From assembly GCF_001487165.1 (NCBI RefSeq), contig NZ_LN913006.1, positions 1,177,293-1,241,292 on the forward strand: 64,000 nt of DNA, written 5' to 3'. This stretch comes from Blautia massiliensis (ex Durand et al. 2017). Its GTDB lineage: Bacteria; Bacillota; Clostridia; Lachnospirales; Lachnospiraceae. The position numbers and the translations under genes are program-made. The notes under the pieces are model-generated. The model did no database searches and was not told where the DNA came from. It worked only from the letters and a program-made list of their open reading frames with translations. Positions 26,023 to 35,318 of the stretch are shown in pieces. Numbering within the stretch: position 1 is the first letter of the stretch; the number at the start of each line of letters is the position of its first letter.

Positions 26023-27465
26023 TTATTTGCGAATATCTACTAGTCCCTTTTTCAGTATATATTCAGAGAACTCATATGAAGCTCCGTCTCCAGTCACATT
26101 CAGATACAGATTTTTGAGGTCGCTTTCATTTACGATCCAGGCCATGTTCAGCTGTACACTTTCGCCTGGTTTTATAGAGGAAATGTAGTTTCCACCATTG
26201 CCATAATTTTCAGAGACACTATAATATACCATTCCTCCAGTCTTTGCCACGCCGTCCCAGCTAATGTAGTCATAGCCATCGCCGGCCTGTTCTGTTGGAA
26301 TGTAAAGCTGTACTTTTCCATTTTCCTTAGTCAGGGTCAGTAAAGCACCAAGATAAAGCATATGGTCGATTTCCTCATTTGAATGATTGGTATAGGTAAC
26401 TGTAACATAGACCAGTTTCTGATTCACTTCCTCTGACTTCACAATTTCATCCAGGGAATCGATTCCGTCGCCAGATTTCACATAATTCAATGTGTTTGTA
26501 GATAGCTTTCCATCAGCATCAATGGCTTCCGCCCATTCTTGTGGTATTTTGTCCGGATCGAGAAGCTGAAGATCATCAGAAATTTGAACAGAATCTACCT
26601 TTGCAGAAATCGTTTTTTCCAGATATTCACCATTTGTGTTTTCACCAATCACATCCAGATCAAAGGTGTCACCAATTTGGTAAATGGGTAGTTTTTTCTC
26701 ATTTACAGAAGTACTTATTTCATCATTATCATCTTCTGTCTTTTCAGATATCATCTCTCCGCTCCATGTAGGCAATCCGGCGGTCTTTACCATAGTCGTG
26801 TTTCCCTCAATCACCAGATTTTCTGCAACTTTTATGGCTTCATCCTTTGACACATCATCTCCGATGTAGATCATAAGCACACGATATAAATCCGGGCAGA
26901 CAAGATAAATTCTCTGGTTAAGAGCCCCGTTTTCGGTAATGCTATTATATTTGAGATATATCCCCTGGTATTTTCCAAATGTACGCTCTTCACTATCAAT
27001 AACATTCTGATCCTGTACTACCTGTCCCAGATCATTTTTATCCAACAGGACAAATGAAAAACTGAACCCGCCAGTCATGCCATGCTCAGGATATTGGAGA
27101 TGGTACTCGTCAATCCAGCTCATGCCCTCCGGAACATATTTAGCAGACAGATCTACCTCTGGGACCTCATCTGGAAGCACGGTCTTCTTTGCTGCATCAC
27201 CAGCATCAATTTTGACTGAAACACCATAAGAACCCTGTTTTTCCAAAAACCAGTGATACAGATTTACTCCTGCATATACTGCCGTGGAAACTGCCAGTGC
27301 ACACGCAGCTGCCACTGCGGCAACTTTCGGAGCTGTCCATCGTTTTCTTCTTCGCAGATTCGCCACTTTATTATCCGCCAGCTGCTTTGCTACCTCATTT
27401 TGAATCATATTATGGATAAAATCCGGTGTTTCGGGAATATCGTTTTTCATATCTTCTAATCTCAT
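26023..27465 (-). CDS. Anti-sigma-factor-like membrane protein
   Basis: The protein (480 aa) has a short cytoplasmic N-terminus (~45 residues ending LRRRKRW), one membrane span near residues 47-66 (VAAVAAACALAVSTAVYAG) and a large outer domain. The outer part begins with a DUF4367-like segment (YVPEGMSWIDEY) and continues with an immunoglobulin-like domain. Its start overlaps the stop of the ECF sigma gene by 4 nt, the standard arrangement for a sigma factor and its membrane anti-sigma. It presumably holds the sigma factor until an envelope signal arrives. Confidence 0.78.
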   Translation of the reverse strand: MRLEDMKNDIPETPDFIHNMIQNEVAKQLADNKVANLRRRKRWTAPKVAAVAAACALAVSTAVYAGVNLYHWFLEKQGSYGVSVKIDAGDAAKKTVLPDEVPEVDLSAKYVPEGMSWIDEYHLQYPEHGMTGGFSFSFVLLDKNDLGQVVQDQNVIDSEERTFGKYQGIYLKYNSITENGALNQRIYLVCPDLYRVLMIYIGDDVSKDEAIKVAENLVIEGNTTMVKTAGLPTWSGEMISEKTEDDNDEISTSVNEKKLPIYQIGDTFDLDVIGENTNGEYLEKTISAKVDSVQISDDLQLLDPDKIPQEWAEAIDADGKLSTNTLNYVKSGDGIDSLDEIVKSEEVNQKLVYVTVTYTNHSNEEIDHMLYLGALLTLTKENGKVQLYIPTEQAGDGYDYISWDGVAKTGGMVYYSVSENYGNGGNYISSIKPGESVQLNMAWIVNESDLKNLYLNVTGDGASYEFSEYILKKGLVDIRK

Positions 27466-27941
27466 ATTGACACCTCCTGTAATTCCTGCCTTAATTTTCC
27501 TCTTGCCCTTGCAAGTCTCTTTTGAACGGCACCTTCCGATATTTCAAGGATCTGGGCGATTTCTTTTACACTGAAATCTTCTATATAGTATAGAATAACG
27601 GGTAAACGCAGTTCCTCTTTTAAGGAATTTACGGCTGTATACAATTCACTGTAATTCTTTGTTTTTTCTGATTCCGGTTCCTGTCTGTCAGCCAGATTTT
27701 CCAATGGGATAAATTTACTGGATTTACGCACAAGGCTGTAACATTCGTTGATTAAGATACGGATTAACCAGGTCCGGGCATAGTTATCGTTTTTTAATGT
27801 GCCGACGTTGGAAAAAGCCTTCACAATTGTTTCTTGAATAGCATCTGCACAGTCATAGTCACTAAATAAAATTGTTTTTGCAGTTGAGTATAATTGTCTT
27901 TCTGAATCTAGGATCAGAGATCCAAGTTGTTCCTTTGTCAT
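27462..27941 (-). CDS. ECF-type RNA polymerase sigma factor
   Basis: The protein (159 aa) shows region 2 (YDCADAIQETIVKAF, then YARTWLIRILINECYSL) and region 4 (LRLPVILYYIEDFSVKEIAQIL, GAVQKRLARARGKL), separated by a short linker. This is the SigV/SigW-like short form. It is translationally coupled to the downstream anti-sigma gene. Regulated targets cannot be told from this window beyond probable autoregulation. Confidence 0.92.
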   Translation of the reverse strand: MTKEQLGSLILDSERQLYSTAKTILFSDYDCADAIQETIVKAFSNVGTLKNDNYARTWLIRILINECYSLVRKSSKFIPLENLADRQEPESEKTKNYSELYTAVNSLKEELRLPVILYYIEDFSVKEIAQILEISEGAVQKRLARARGKLRQELQEVSI

Positions 27942-28173
27942 TTAAACACCACCTTTTTTTTGCCAGCCAGCATTTTCTTTACATCTATTAGACGTGCAGA
28001 AATCAAAAATATCCCTAATAATTTATTCTTTTTCTTATAAATGGACAAGTTCGTGGTTTTGCACAAAAAAATGTCTACTTTCGATAGTATTCCATAATAA
28101 AAGCAATAAAACAAGCATTTGCAAAGGGACATTGTTATAATTAAATTTGTTCATGGGTGTTATTTGTGATTAC

Positions 28174-28217
28174 TTTCATGCTAATATGCTAATGTGCATT
28201 ATCATATTAGCATGAAA
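28174..28217. repeat. Perfect 15-bp inverted repeat between divergent regulators
   Basis: TTTCATGCTAATATG (28174-28188) and CATATTAGCATGAAA (28203-28217) are exact reverse complements, 14 nt apart. An A run rather than a T run follows on the plus strand, and no T run follows on the minus strand, so a terminator is not favoured. It is about 40-70 nt upstream of the probable vanR-like promoter and could be an operator. Confidence 0.65.
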
Positions 28218-28321
28218 AAAAATTAGGAAAATCTTAATAATTTCTCATGTAATCCATTGTGAATTTAGATGCTGTATTTGTTATACTTAATCGAGTACAA
28301 GCAAAAAGGAGAGTTGAAAAT

Positions 28322-29017
28322 ATGTCTGAAAAGATATTGATTATAGATGACGAGCAAGATATAGCGGATCTGTTGGAGGTCTACTTGAAAAACGAAAATT
28401 ACATCGTTTATAAATTTTATTGCGCAACGGATGCCATGTCGTGTATTGAAAGCGGCGACATTGATCTTGCCATTCTGGATATTATGCTCCCGGATATGAA
28501 CGGTTTTTCACTTTGCCAGCTTATCCGAAAGAAATACACTTATCCAATCATCATGCTAACGGCTAAAATTGAGGAAACGGATAAAATAACGGGGCTGACA
28601 TTGGGAGCGGACGATTATGTGACAAAACCTTTTCGCCCACTTGAAGTAATTGCCAGAGTGAAAGCGCAGTTAAGACGTTACAAGAAATATTCGCCCAGTA
28701 TCATCACAGAGAAAGTTCCATCGGAACTTTCCTATAACAAATTGTGCCTGAATGTGCAGACCCATGAATGTCTGTTAGACGGTGAGCCGGTTTCTCTGAC
28801 ACCGACAGAATTTTCTATCCTCCAGGTTCTTTTGGAAAGTGCCGGGAATGTTGTAAGCATTGAGGAACTGTTTCATGCAGTTTGGAAAGATGAATACTAC
28901 TCTAAAAACAGCAGCACAATTACTGTGCATATCCGGCATCTGCGTGAGAAACTGAAAGATACTTCCGATACTCCGCAGTATATTAAAACGATTTGGGGTG
29001 TTGGTTACAAAATTTAA
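28322..29017 (+). CDS. OmpR/VanR-type response regulator
   Basis: The protein (231 aa) has a receiver domain with IIDDEQD (acidic pocket), phosphate acceptor Asp53 in LAILDIMLP, conserved Lys in YVTKPF, and a C-terminal winged helix (SLTPTEFSILQVLL, STITVHIRHLREKL). ATG 28322 follows AAAGGAGAG; a longer frame from GTG 28259 would overlap the promoter. It is followed by a VanZ-family gene and a VanS-like kinase. Confidence 0.93.
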   Translation: MSEKILIIDDEQDIADLLEVYLKNENYIVYKFYCATDAMSCIESGDIDLAILDIMLPDMNGFSLCQLIRKKYTYPIIMLTAKIEETDKITGLTLGADDYVTKPFRPLEVIARVKAQLRRYKKYSPSIITEKVPSELSYNKLCLNVQTHECLLDGEPVSLTPTEFSILQVLLESAGNVVSIEELFHAVWKDEYYSKNSSTITVHIRHLREKLKDTSDTPQYIKTIWGVGYKI

Positions 29018-29033
29018 GCGAAAGGAGTACGCT

Positions 29034-29543
29034 ATGAAAAGAAAATCAAATTGCTTTGTAACCATTTTATTCTTAATTTATCTGGCACTTTTGGTTTGGA
29101 TCATACTTTTTAAACTACAATTTTCAATCAGTGATCTGGATAAGATAAGAAGTATAAACTTTATTCCTTTTCACTATGACAAGGAAATCGGAGCAGCATT
29201 TCACTTAACAGAGGGGCTCGATAATTTCTTGATTTTTGTGCCTATGGGTATTTATCTTCAAATGCTTCTGCCAGGAACAAAATTATATGTGAAATTCATG
29301 CTGATTGCTGGAACAAGTTTTTTATTGGAAACTATGCAGTATATCTTAGCAGTCGGACGTTCTGATATTACTGATGTACTCACAAATACGGCAGGTGGTC
29401 TTTTGGGGCTTGCTGTATATTCGATGACGGCTCGGTTAATCGGAAATAGAATAAAAGCAAACAGACTGTTTTCCATTCTGGCAAGCATAGTAAGTGTTGT
29501 CGTGATTGGACTGCTTGGCTTAATTCTGTTTGCTAATCGGTAG
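29034..29543 (+). CDS. VanZ family membrane protein
   Basis: The protein (169 aa) has four to five membrane spans and the VanZ signature: INFIPF after the first span, LDNFLIFVPMGIYL, FLLETMQYI, GRSDITDVLTNTAGGLLG. VanZ proteins give low-level glycopeptide (teicoplanin) or lipoglycopeptide tolerance in some hosts. It sits between the response regulator and kinase genes with AAGGAG upstream; ATG 29034 is taken over the upstream frame that overlaps the regulator. Confidence 0.92.
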   Translation: MKRKSNCFVTILFLIYLALLVWIILFKLQFSISDLDKIRSINFIPFHYDKEIGAAFHLTEGLDNFLIFVPMGIYLQMLLPGTKLYVKFMLIAGTSFLLETMQYILAVGRSDITDVLTNTAGGLLGLAVYSMTARLIGNRIKANRLFSILASIVSVVVIGLLGLILFANR

Positions 29544-29556
29544 GAGGTGTATTCTC

Positions 29557-30621
29557 ATGTCGAAGAAAGAAATGACAACAGAAAAGCGCCTTAAAGTGCG
29601 CTTATATCTATCATTGCTGATTTATACCGTTGTTGGATATGGTTTGACCCTTCTCTTGGACTACATCTTTTCAAAATTTGACAACGATATTTTTGCATGG
29701 ATCTACTGGAGGCTTGGTCCGCTGTTTATTCTGTATCTGGTGATAGGCTTTGTATGTATCTTCAATTACTATTGGAAAAAGCCGTGGGACTATCTGGATG
29801 AAGTAATTGACGCAACCCAAACGGTCTATGAGCAGAACAGTCATACAGTATCGTTGTCTGATCCTCTGAAAGAACTGGAGGAACAGCTCAATCAGATCAA
29901 AATGTCTGTTCTGTTAAGCAAGCAGGCTGCAAAGCAGGCTGAAGAAAAGAAAAATGAAATTGTCATGTATCTGGCACATGATATACGCACACCTTTAACA
30001 ACAGTGATCGGTTATTTGAGCCTACTCCATGAAGCCTCTGATATGCCTGAGCAGCAAAAGGAAAAGTATGTCAAGATCGCGTTAGACAAAGCAGAGCGCC
30101 TTGAAAGACTTATCAATGAGCTTTTTGAAATTACCAAGTACAATGCACATACGGTCATTATCAAAAAAGAAAATGTAGATTTGCATTGTCTGATTGCGCA
30201 GGTAATAGATGAAATATACCCGACACTCTCTGCAAATGGCAACACGGCGGTATTTACTGCGGAGGACAACTTATCTGTGAACGCTGATCCCGAAAAGCTG
30301 GCGAGAGTTTTCAGTAACCTTTTACGAAATGCCGCGTCATATAGTTACCCGCAGACAGAAATCACTATATCCGCCAAACGGTTAGAGCATGATATTCAGA
30401 TTACTTTTGAAAATCGTGGGGAAACAATCCCGGAGGAACAGCTTAACAGTATATTTGAGAAATTCAATCGCTTGGATGATGCCCGGCTTTCTAATACAGG
30501 TGGTGCGGGACTTGGTCTTTCTATTGCGGAAGAAATTATACATTTACATGGTGGAAAGATTACTGCATCCAGTCAAAACGAAACTATAGACTTTGTGATT
30601 ACATTACCCCTTTCCGCTTAG
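29557..30621 (+). CDS. VanS-like sensor histidine kinase
   Basis: The protein (354 aa) has two membrane spans in the first ~75 residues with a short outer loop, a HisKA domain with YLAHDIRTPLTTVIGYL, and a HATPase domain (LARVFSNLLRNAASYS, GGAGLGLSIAEEII). TAGGAGGTG precedes ATG 29557. The short outer loop fits intramembrane-type sensing as in VanS and BceS-like kinases. The probable partner is the response regulator at 28322. Confidence 0.92.
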   Translation: MSKKEMTTEKRLKVRLYLSLLIYTVVGYGLTLLLDYIFSKFDNDIFAWIYWRLGPLFILYLVIGFVCIFNYYWKKPWDYLDEVIDATQTVYEQNSHTVSLSDPLKELEEQLNQIKMSVLLSKQAAKQAEEKKNEIVMYLAHDIRTPLTTVIGYLSLLHEASDMPEQQKEKYVKIALDKAERLERLINELFEITKYNAHTVIIKKENVDLHCLIAQVIDEIYPTLSANGNTAVFTAEDNLSVNADPEKLARVFSNLLRNAASYSYPQTEITISAKRLEHDIQITFENRGETIPEEQLNSIFEKFNRLDDARLSNTGGAGLGLSIAEEIIHLHGGKITASSQNETIDFVITLPLSA

Positions 30622-30682
30622 GAAAATAAGACTGTGATCTTAGGAATTACTTAGGAATTTAAGCGTGTGATTTTTGAGATTG

Positions 30683-30726
30683 AAAAGCCTTTGTTCGGTA
30701 CAATGATTATCGAACAAAGGCTTTTT
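30683..30726 (+). terminator. Terminator between kinase and ABC genes
   Basis: AAAAGCCTTTGTTCG and CGAACAAAGGCTTTT are perfect 15-bp arms with T residues after the stem. The ABC genes downstream therefore need read-through or their own promoter. Confidence 0.85.
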
Positions 30727-30761
30727 ATTGTTCAGCCGAAGCAAAAGAAAGGAGTGTAAGC

Positions 30762-31649
30762 ATGGAACTGAAAATAGAGCATTTAAGCAAGCAGTTCAAA
30801 GACAAAACAGCAGTAAATGATGTCAATCTGACATTGACTCCCGGCGTTTGGGGACTTTTGGGGGCGAATGGTGCAGGGAAAACCACGCTCATGCGCATGA
30901 TTGCTGATATTATGACACCAACCAGCGGAGCAGTTTACTATGACGGAAAAAACATTCGAGAGTTAGGTGAAGTCTACCGAAGCAAGTTTGGCTTTCTGCC
31001 GCAGGATTTTGGGTATCACCGGGATTTTACGGTCAAAGATTATTTGGAGTATATAGCTGCGCTGAAAGATATTCCCACAAGGGCAACTACCAAAAAGATC
31101 AATCATTTGTTGGACATTCTTTCGCTCTCCGATGTGAAAAAGAAAAAAATCTCCAATCTGTCAGGTGGCATGAAGCGTCGTGTTGGTATTGCGCAGGCTA
31201 TGTTGAACGACCCGGAGATACTTGTCATGGACGAACCGACAGCAGGACTCGATCCCGGAGAGCGCGTGCGTCTGCGGAATTTCATTTCCGAGTTTTCGCA
31301 TGATCGAATCGTGTTGATTTCCACCCATATCGTATCTGACATAGAATATATTTCTACGCGCAACGCAATTATGAAAGCCGGAGAAATTGTTGATGTCGGA
31401 ACTACCGCAGAACTTGTCAAGCAGATTGAGGGCAAGGTTTGGAATTGCACAATTCCGGCCTCAAAGCTGCCGGAATGTGAAATGCGGCTGCACATTATCA
31501 ATCAGCGAGGCGAAGATCACAATCAGGTTTCTATTCGTTATCTGTCCGAACACTCGGAAATTGATGGATCTGTTACAACGGAGCCACGATTGGAAGATCT
31601 GTATCTGTGGTTGTTTCCGCAGACAGACTTGGAAAAGGAGGAGAGATAA
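30762..31649 (+). CDS. ABC transporter ATP-binding protein (lantibiotic/bacitracin type)
   Basis: The protein (295 aa) has Walker A GANGAGKTT, Q-loop LPQDFG, signature LSGGMKRR, Walker B ILVMDEP and H-loop STHIVSD, then a ~70-residue C-terminal extension. It would drive the membrane protein that follows directly. Linked to a VanRS-like system, it may export or protect against a peptide antibiotic; this link is inference. Confidence 0.92.
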   Translation: MELKIEHLSKQFKDKTAVNDVNLTLTPGVWGLLGANGAGKTTLMRMIADIMTPTSGAVYYDGKNIRELGEVYRSKFGFLPQDFGYHRDFTVKDYLEYIAALKDIPTRATTKKINHLLDILSLSDVKKKKISNLSGGMKRRVGIAQAMLNDPEILVMDEPTAGLDPGERVRLRNFISEFSHDRIVLISTHIVSDIEYISTRNAIMKAGEIVDVGTTAELVKQIEGKVWNCTIPASKLPECEMRLHIINQRGEDHNQVSIRYLSEHSEIDGSVTTEPRLEDLYLWLFPQTDLEKEER

Positions 31650-31650
31650 T

Positions 31651-32892
31651 ATGCGACTCTTTAGACTTGAAATAAAACGTATTTTGAAGTCACGGCGCAC
31701 CCTGATTATACTTGCAATCGCACTTTTGCTTTCCGTAGCCATGGCATACCTGCCTATTTCATTTGAGGGTATTAACCGTCCAAACGAAGATGGCACGGTT
31801 ACAGAATTAGACGGCTTGGCAGCGATCAAGTACAAACAAGATTTATATAAAACATCCGCTGGTGAAGTGACCCCGGATAGGATCAAATCGGCTTTGGAAA
31901 CTTATCAAAGCTGCGTTCGAGAATATGGGCCAGTCGAGGAAGAGGGCTTTCCTCTGGCTGTATTTATTGAAAAAATCGTCCCGTTCCGTCACTTGCTGAT
32001 GGGTCTGCCCGAAGCGTTTGCTGATCCATTAACAGGCATTGGTGCTGATTTAATGGATATTGACCCGAATGACATTGACGGAGCCTATTATGAAAAGTGC
32101 GCAGAACATTTACAGGATGTCATGCGGAATGAGCAAAGAGAAAACGAAACCGCACAACAGAAAGCTCTTGAAAAATATTCAGAACTTGATACGCCATTTT
32201 ATCTTCATTCTGGAATTTCTAAAGATGCATTTGATTATATTGAGTTTTATATTTTGTTCCTTGCTATTTTGTGTGTGGCAATCGCAGCTCCTACTTTTGC
32301 CGGAGAATATCAAACGGGCGGTGACTGCATCCTGCGAACCACCAAATACGGGCGTAAACAATTAGCAATTACCAAAATTCTGGCAGCATTTACACTTTTC
32401 GTTGTTACTTTCCTTGTCGGGATCACGGTACACATTCTGATTTTAGATGCAGCGTTCGGGACGGATTGCTTAAAAACATCGTTTCAGATGCGATACTCTA
32501 TCATTAACCTGCCAAACATCAATCTGGGGCAGTTGCAGATCATTCTCGCAGCAGCGGGCTTACTTTCTGTATTAGCAACGGTTAGCTGTACGTTGTTCCT
32601 GTCTGCAAAATGTAAAGACACATTGACAGTTTTGCTGATCTCTATTGTAGTTCTTCTCATGCCGTTTTTTGCTTATGTGGCGATGGGAGCAACATGGCTC
32701 TCTACCATACTTCCATCTGCCGGAATTGGTATGCAGAACAATTTCCTTTGTCAGCTTGCAAATTTCAATTATCTGAATATCGGTGGGATGAGTTTCTGGA
32801 CACCGCATATTATTTTGCTTTCGGCAGGAATTGAATTATTTGTGTTTACATTCTTGGCGATTCATTCCTATTGCAGACATCAGGTAGCATAA
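31651..32892 (+). CDS. ABC transporter permease
   Basis: The protein (413 aa) has an N-terminal span (LIILAIALLLSVAMAY), a large outer region of ~140 residues, and five further spans in the C-terminal half. It resembles ABC-2-type permeases of two-gene exporters. ATG 31651 is taken one nucleotide after the stop of the ATPase gene, with AAGGAGGAG upstream; an overlapping longer frame starting inside the ATPase gene is disfavoured. Confidence 0.85.
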   Translation: MRLFRLEIKRILKSRRTLIILAIALLLSVAMAYLPISFEGINRPNEDGTVTELDGLAAIKYKQDLYKTSAGEVTPDRIKSALETYQSCVREYGPVEEEGFPLAVFIEKIVPFRHLLMGLPEAFADPLTGIGADLMDIDPNDIDGAYYEKCAEHLQDVMRNEQRENETAQQKALEKYSELDTPFYLHSGISKDAFDYIEFYILFLAILCVAIAAPTFAGEYQTGGDCILRTTKYGRKQLAITKILAAFTLFVVTFLVGITVHILILDAAFGTDCLKTSFQMRYSIINLPNINLGQLQIILAAAGLLSVLATVSCTLFLSAKCKDTLTVLLISIVVLLMPFFAYVAMGATWLSTILPSAGIGMQNNFLCQLANFNYLNIGGMSFWTPHIILLSAGIELFVFTFLAIHSYCRHQVA

Positions 32893-33195
32893 AAGAAGTT
32901 CAAAATAGAACGAATTGATTATCTGCCGCACGACGGCAAAAGAAAAAGCAGACAATTTGGAACGACGGCTTTGATTTTCAGAGCCAGCGTTTCTTTGTGG
33001 CAACACAAACCTATGATGAATTTTCTGGAAATATTGTAGTTAATAGCATTGTTTATGCGTTGAAAATATCTGAAAAATTGATGATAGTAGAAATATAATA
33101 TTAAAATAAAAAATAATATAAAAAATTGTTTTACTATAGAAAAATATATAGTATAATACAACCATAAGAAGTGATAAAAAATAACAAGTTGACCT

Positions 33196-33237
33196 AGCCA
33201 AACATAATAAGTTTTACTGTTGTGTTTGGCTTTTTTT
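33196..33237 (+). terminator. Leader terminator upstream of the DUF3784 gene
   Basis: AGCCAAACA (33196-33204) pairs with TGTTTGGCT (33223-33231) and a T run follows. A promoter-like TATAAT lies just upstream (near 33153). The hairpin stands ~35 nt before the next start codon and may attenuate it or end a short RNA. Confidence 0.65.
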
Positions 33238-33272
33238 ATTTGATAGCCAGAGTGGGAAGTGAGGTGTCTACA

Positions 33273-33605
33273 ATGATAATCTGTGTTATCTTTGATTTGG
33301 GAATGGCAGTGATTATGTTTTTATTTGGAATCAGTTTTGTAAAATCAAATGGAAAGGCCGCTGCATTTTTGTCTGGCTATAATATGAAATCTACGGAAGA
33401 ACGAAAACAGTATGATGAAAAAGAAATGTGCAGAGTATATGGAAATCGGATGATGTGGATGGCACTGCCATTTGTAGCCGGTGCAGCCATAGATTTATTA
33501 TACAGTGGAATCGGATGTTTTGCAGCGTGTGTAATATGGACCGTTCAATTTGTTTTATTGATGAAAGAACGTATGAAACGAGAAAAAATAGAAAAGAACA
33601 TTTAG
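33273..33605 (+). CDS. DUF3784 family membrane protein
   Basis: The protein (110 aa) has an N-terminal span, the DUF3784 signature FLSGYNMKSTEERKQYDEKE with MCRVYG, and two more spans. Function is unknown. A second family member occurs at 51491. ATG 33273 is favoured; a longer frame from 33222 would start within the leader hairpin. Confidence 0.85.
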   Translation: MIICVIFDLGMAVIMFLFGISFVKSNGKAAAFLSGYNMKSTEERKQYDEKEMCRVYGNRMMWMALPFVAGAAIDLLYSGIGCFAACVIWTVQFVLLMKERMKREKIEKNI

Positions 33606-33705
33606 GCAAAAATTATATTCGAAAGAAGATATACAAGCTATCCAGGAACAGGATAATTCTCGGGAACAAGAGGAACTTTAATTACTTAAAGGAGATGACG
33701 TGAAT

Positions 33706-33909
33706 ATGAGATGTCCATATTGTGAAGGAAAAATGCGAAAGGGTCAGTTGCATGCGGTTGGCGCAGGGGCAGGACTGGAGTGGAAAGAAGGCTCTGAGAG
33801 TTTGCGGTTAAATACGGATCCAGAGTTGGCAGCAAGGATATCTGGAGACCGCATAGCTGCCTATAATTGTGATTTTTGCAGAAAGATTATTGTCTCTTAC
33901 GAATATTGA
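33706..33909 (+). CDS. Small zinc-ribbon protein (DUF6487-like)
   Basis: The protein (67 aa) begins MRCPYCEGKM and ends with a second pair CDFC, with a beta-rich middle, matching the small PF20097/DUF6487 type. AAAGGAG lies 11 nt before ATG 33706; GTG 33700 at a shorter distance is an equally possible start. Function is unknown. Confidence 0.72.
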   Translation: MRCPYCEGKMRKGQLHAVGAGAGLEWKEGSESLRLNTDPELAARISGDRIAAYNCDFCRKIIVSYEY

Positions 33910-33955
33910 GATTTTCAATTCTTTGAATTGTAATGACCGTAACGGGAAAGGATAA

Positions 33956-34189
33956 AAAGAGATAATAGAAAAATATCCAGAGGGCGAGGAAGGCCGGACA
34001 TTTGGCTCTCTCGTATATGAGGAAGAAATGTATTCTATTGGAATTCCTACGGTTTTGTATAAGGAACTTCTGCTAATAGCAGAAGGTAAGGAAGAAAATT
34101 TACTGGAAAAACTTCTTGAAAAAATTTCTTCTAAGGAAACATATTTACTAGATATCGTTCCAGATGAGGCACTGTTATGGATGGTATAA
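33956..34189 (+). pseudogene. Open remnant without start codon
   Basis: A frame of 77 codons runs from a stop at 33953-33955 to TAA 34187-34189 and encodes EGRTFGSLVYEEEMYSIG and a helical tail ending DEALLWMV. No convincing start or ribosome site precedes it; an internal ATG would give 53 residues. Its end overlaps the next gene start by 13 nt. It is most likely a truncated gene of unknown family. Confidence 0.45.
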
Positions 34190-34509
34190 GCAGCAGGAAA
34201 TTAACATGGGGAATTTGCATCGTTGGAATTGCGATTGCGATAATAAGCTTCTTTTTCTTACCGGAGATTATTCCCGTTCACTTTGCTGGGAATGGAGTCG
34301 CAGATGACTTTGGCAATAAGATAGAAATTTTTTTAATGCCGATACTCCTTCTGGCTGTTACAATCTTGAGTGGTATAAAAAGTATAAAGTATGTTCTGAT
34401 GCATTCGAAGACTTGGCTAACAGTTGGTCAATATAACCTGATGATTGATTGTGTTTTAGGAATTATATTGATCGCAGAAATTTTTATGATTTATGCTTCG
34501 TTTGTTTAA
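34177..34509 (+). CDS. DUF1648-type small membrane protein
   Basis: The protein (110 aa) has three hydrophobic spans and the DUF1648 motif FFLPEIIPVHFAGNGVADDFG after the first span. The family includes short SdpI-like proteins. Initiation would depend on translation of the overlapping upstream remnant, because no clear ribosome site is seen. Confidence 0.7.
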   Translation: MDGISSRKLTWGICIVGIAIAIISFFFLPEIIPVHFAGNGVADDFGNKIEIFLMPILLLAVTILSGIKSIKYVLMHSKTWLTVGQYNLMIDCVLGIILIAEIFMIYASFV

Positions 34510-34601
34510 AGGCTGATCTATAAATAAAGAAGCAGATATATGGCAGTTTCTGGTTCATTGGGCAGGCTGTTTTATATCAAAGTGTGAAGAGGAGCTGGTT
34601 C

Positions 34602-34982
34602 ATGATGAAAAAAGTAATTCCAATTATTTTATTTACGGTATCAGCAATATTGCTTTCTGCATGTGGCAGAAAAGAAGAACTGTACGAGATTCCTGACCTG
34701 TCACAGTACAAGACAGATTATGTAGGAGATTCTTCGAATGTTATAAATATTGTAAGTGGGCAAGAGTATCCGGAAGGATATTCTTATGATAGCATACAGA
34801 TACAGTCTGAAACGAAGCCTTATGGATTAACAGTATTTCTAAAAGTTGAGCCGTCTGCAGTTAAGATTGAAGATGAATTGCAAGTTAATGCGGATATGAC
34901 ATTTGATTTGATTGGTAATTTGGAAACACTTGATTATAAAATAGCGGATAGCAAGGAAATCATTGCATCGTATGAACGGTAG
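34602..34982 (+). CDS. DUF4825-like lipoprotein
   Basis: The protein (126 aa) has a lipoprotein signal peptide with lipobox LLSAC (Cys ~20), then IPDLSQYKTDYVGDSSNV typical of DUF4825 domains often fused to BlaR1-type or anti-sigma proteins. ATG 34602 lies 7 nt after GAGGAG. It would be membrane-anchored on the outer face. Function is unknown. Confidence 0.78.
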   Translation: MMKKVIPIILFTVSAILLSACGRKEELYEIPDLSQYKTDYVGDSSNVINIVSGQEYPEGYSYDSIQIQSETKPYGLTVFLKVEPSAVKIEDELQVNADMTFDLIGNLETLDYKIADSKEIIASYER

Positions 34983-35062
34983 ATCATTCAGTGGTTAATA
35001 TTTTGTCTGCTATTATGTAGTAAGAAAAATAGGAAAGCGAAATATATATTTGGAGGACAGCA

Positions 35063-35257
35063 ATGAGAAAATGCGAAAAGTGTGGAACAGTCATGAGAGC
35101 GGATTTAAGACTTAAAGTTAATGGCGGTGGCTATGGGATCGTTGTAGATGTAGATGAAAAACAAAAAACGACAACTATAGATGATGTTAAAGTTGCAGTC
35201 TGTCCAGAGTGTGGACATACAGAAATGTATTTAGAGGATTTAACTAAATTGAAGTAA
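35063..35257 (+). CDS. Small double-CxxC zinc-ribbon protein
   Basis: The protein (64 aa) has CEKCG at the start and CPECGH near the end, with a basic middle. TTGGAGGA precedes the ATG. It is probably a small metal-binding protein; the family could not be named. Confidence 0.7.
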   Translation: MRKCEKCGTVMRADLRLKVNGGGYGIVVDVDEKQKTTTIDDVKVAVCPECGHTEMYLEDLTKLK

Positions 35258-35318
35258 AATTAGATATGATTGAAACAGGATAAAAAATTTTGATGGAATG
35301 CTTGTGGAGAAAATAAAT

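Noticed and set aside
28174-28217. Intrinsic terminator
   Set aside because: Although the stem is perfect, no T run follows in either direction; treated as an inverted repeat/operator candidate.
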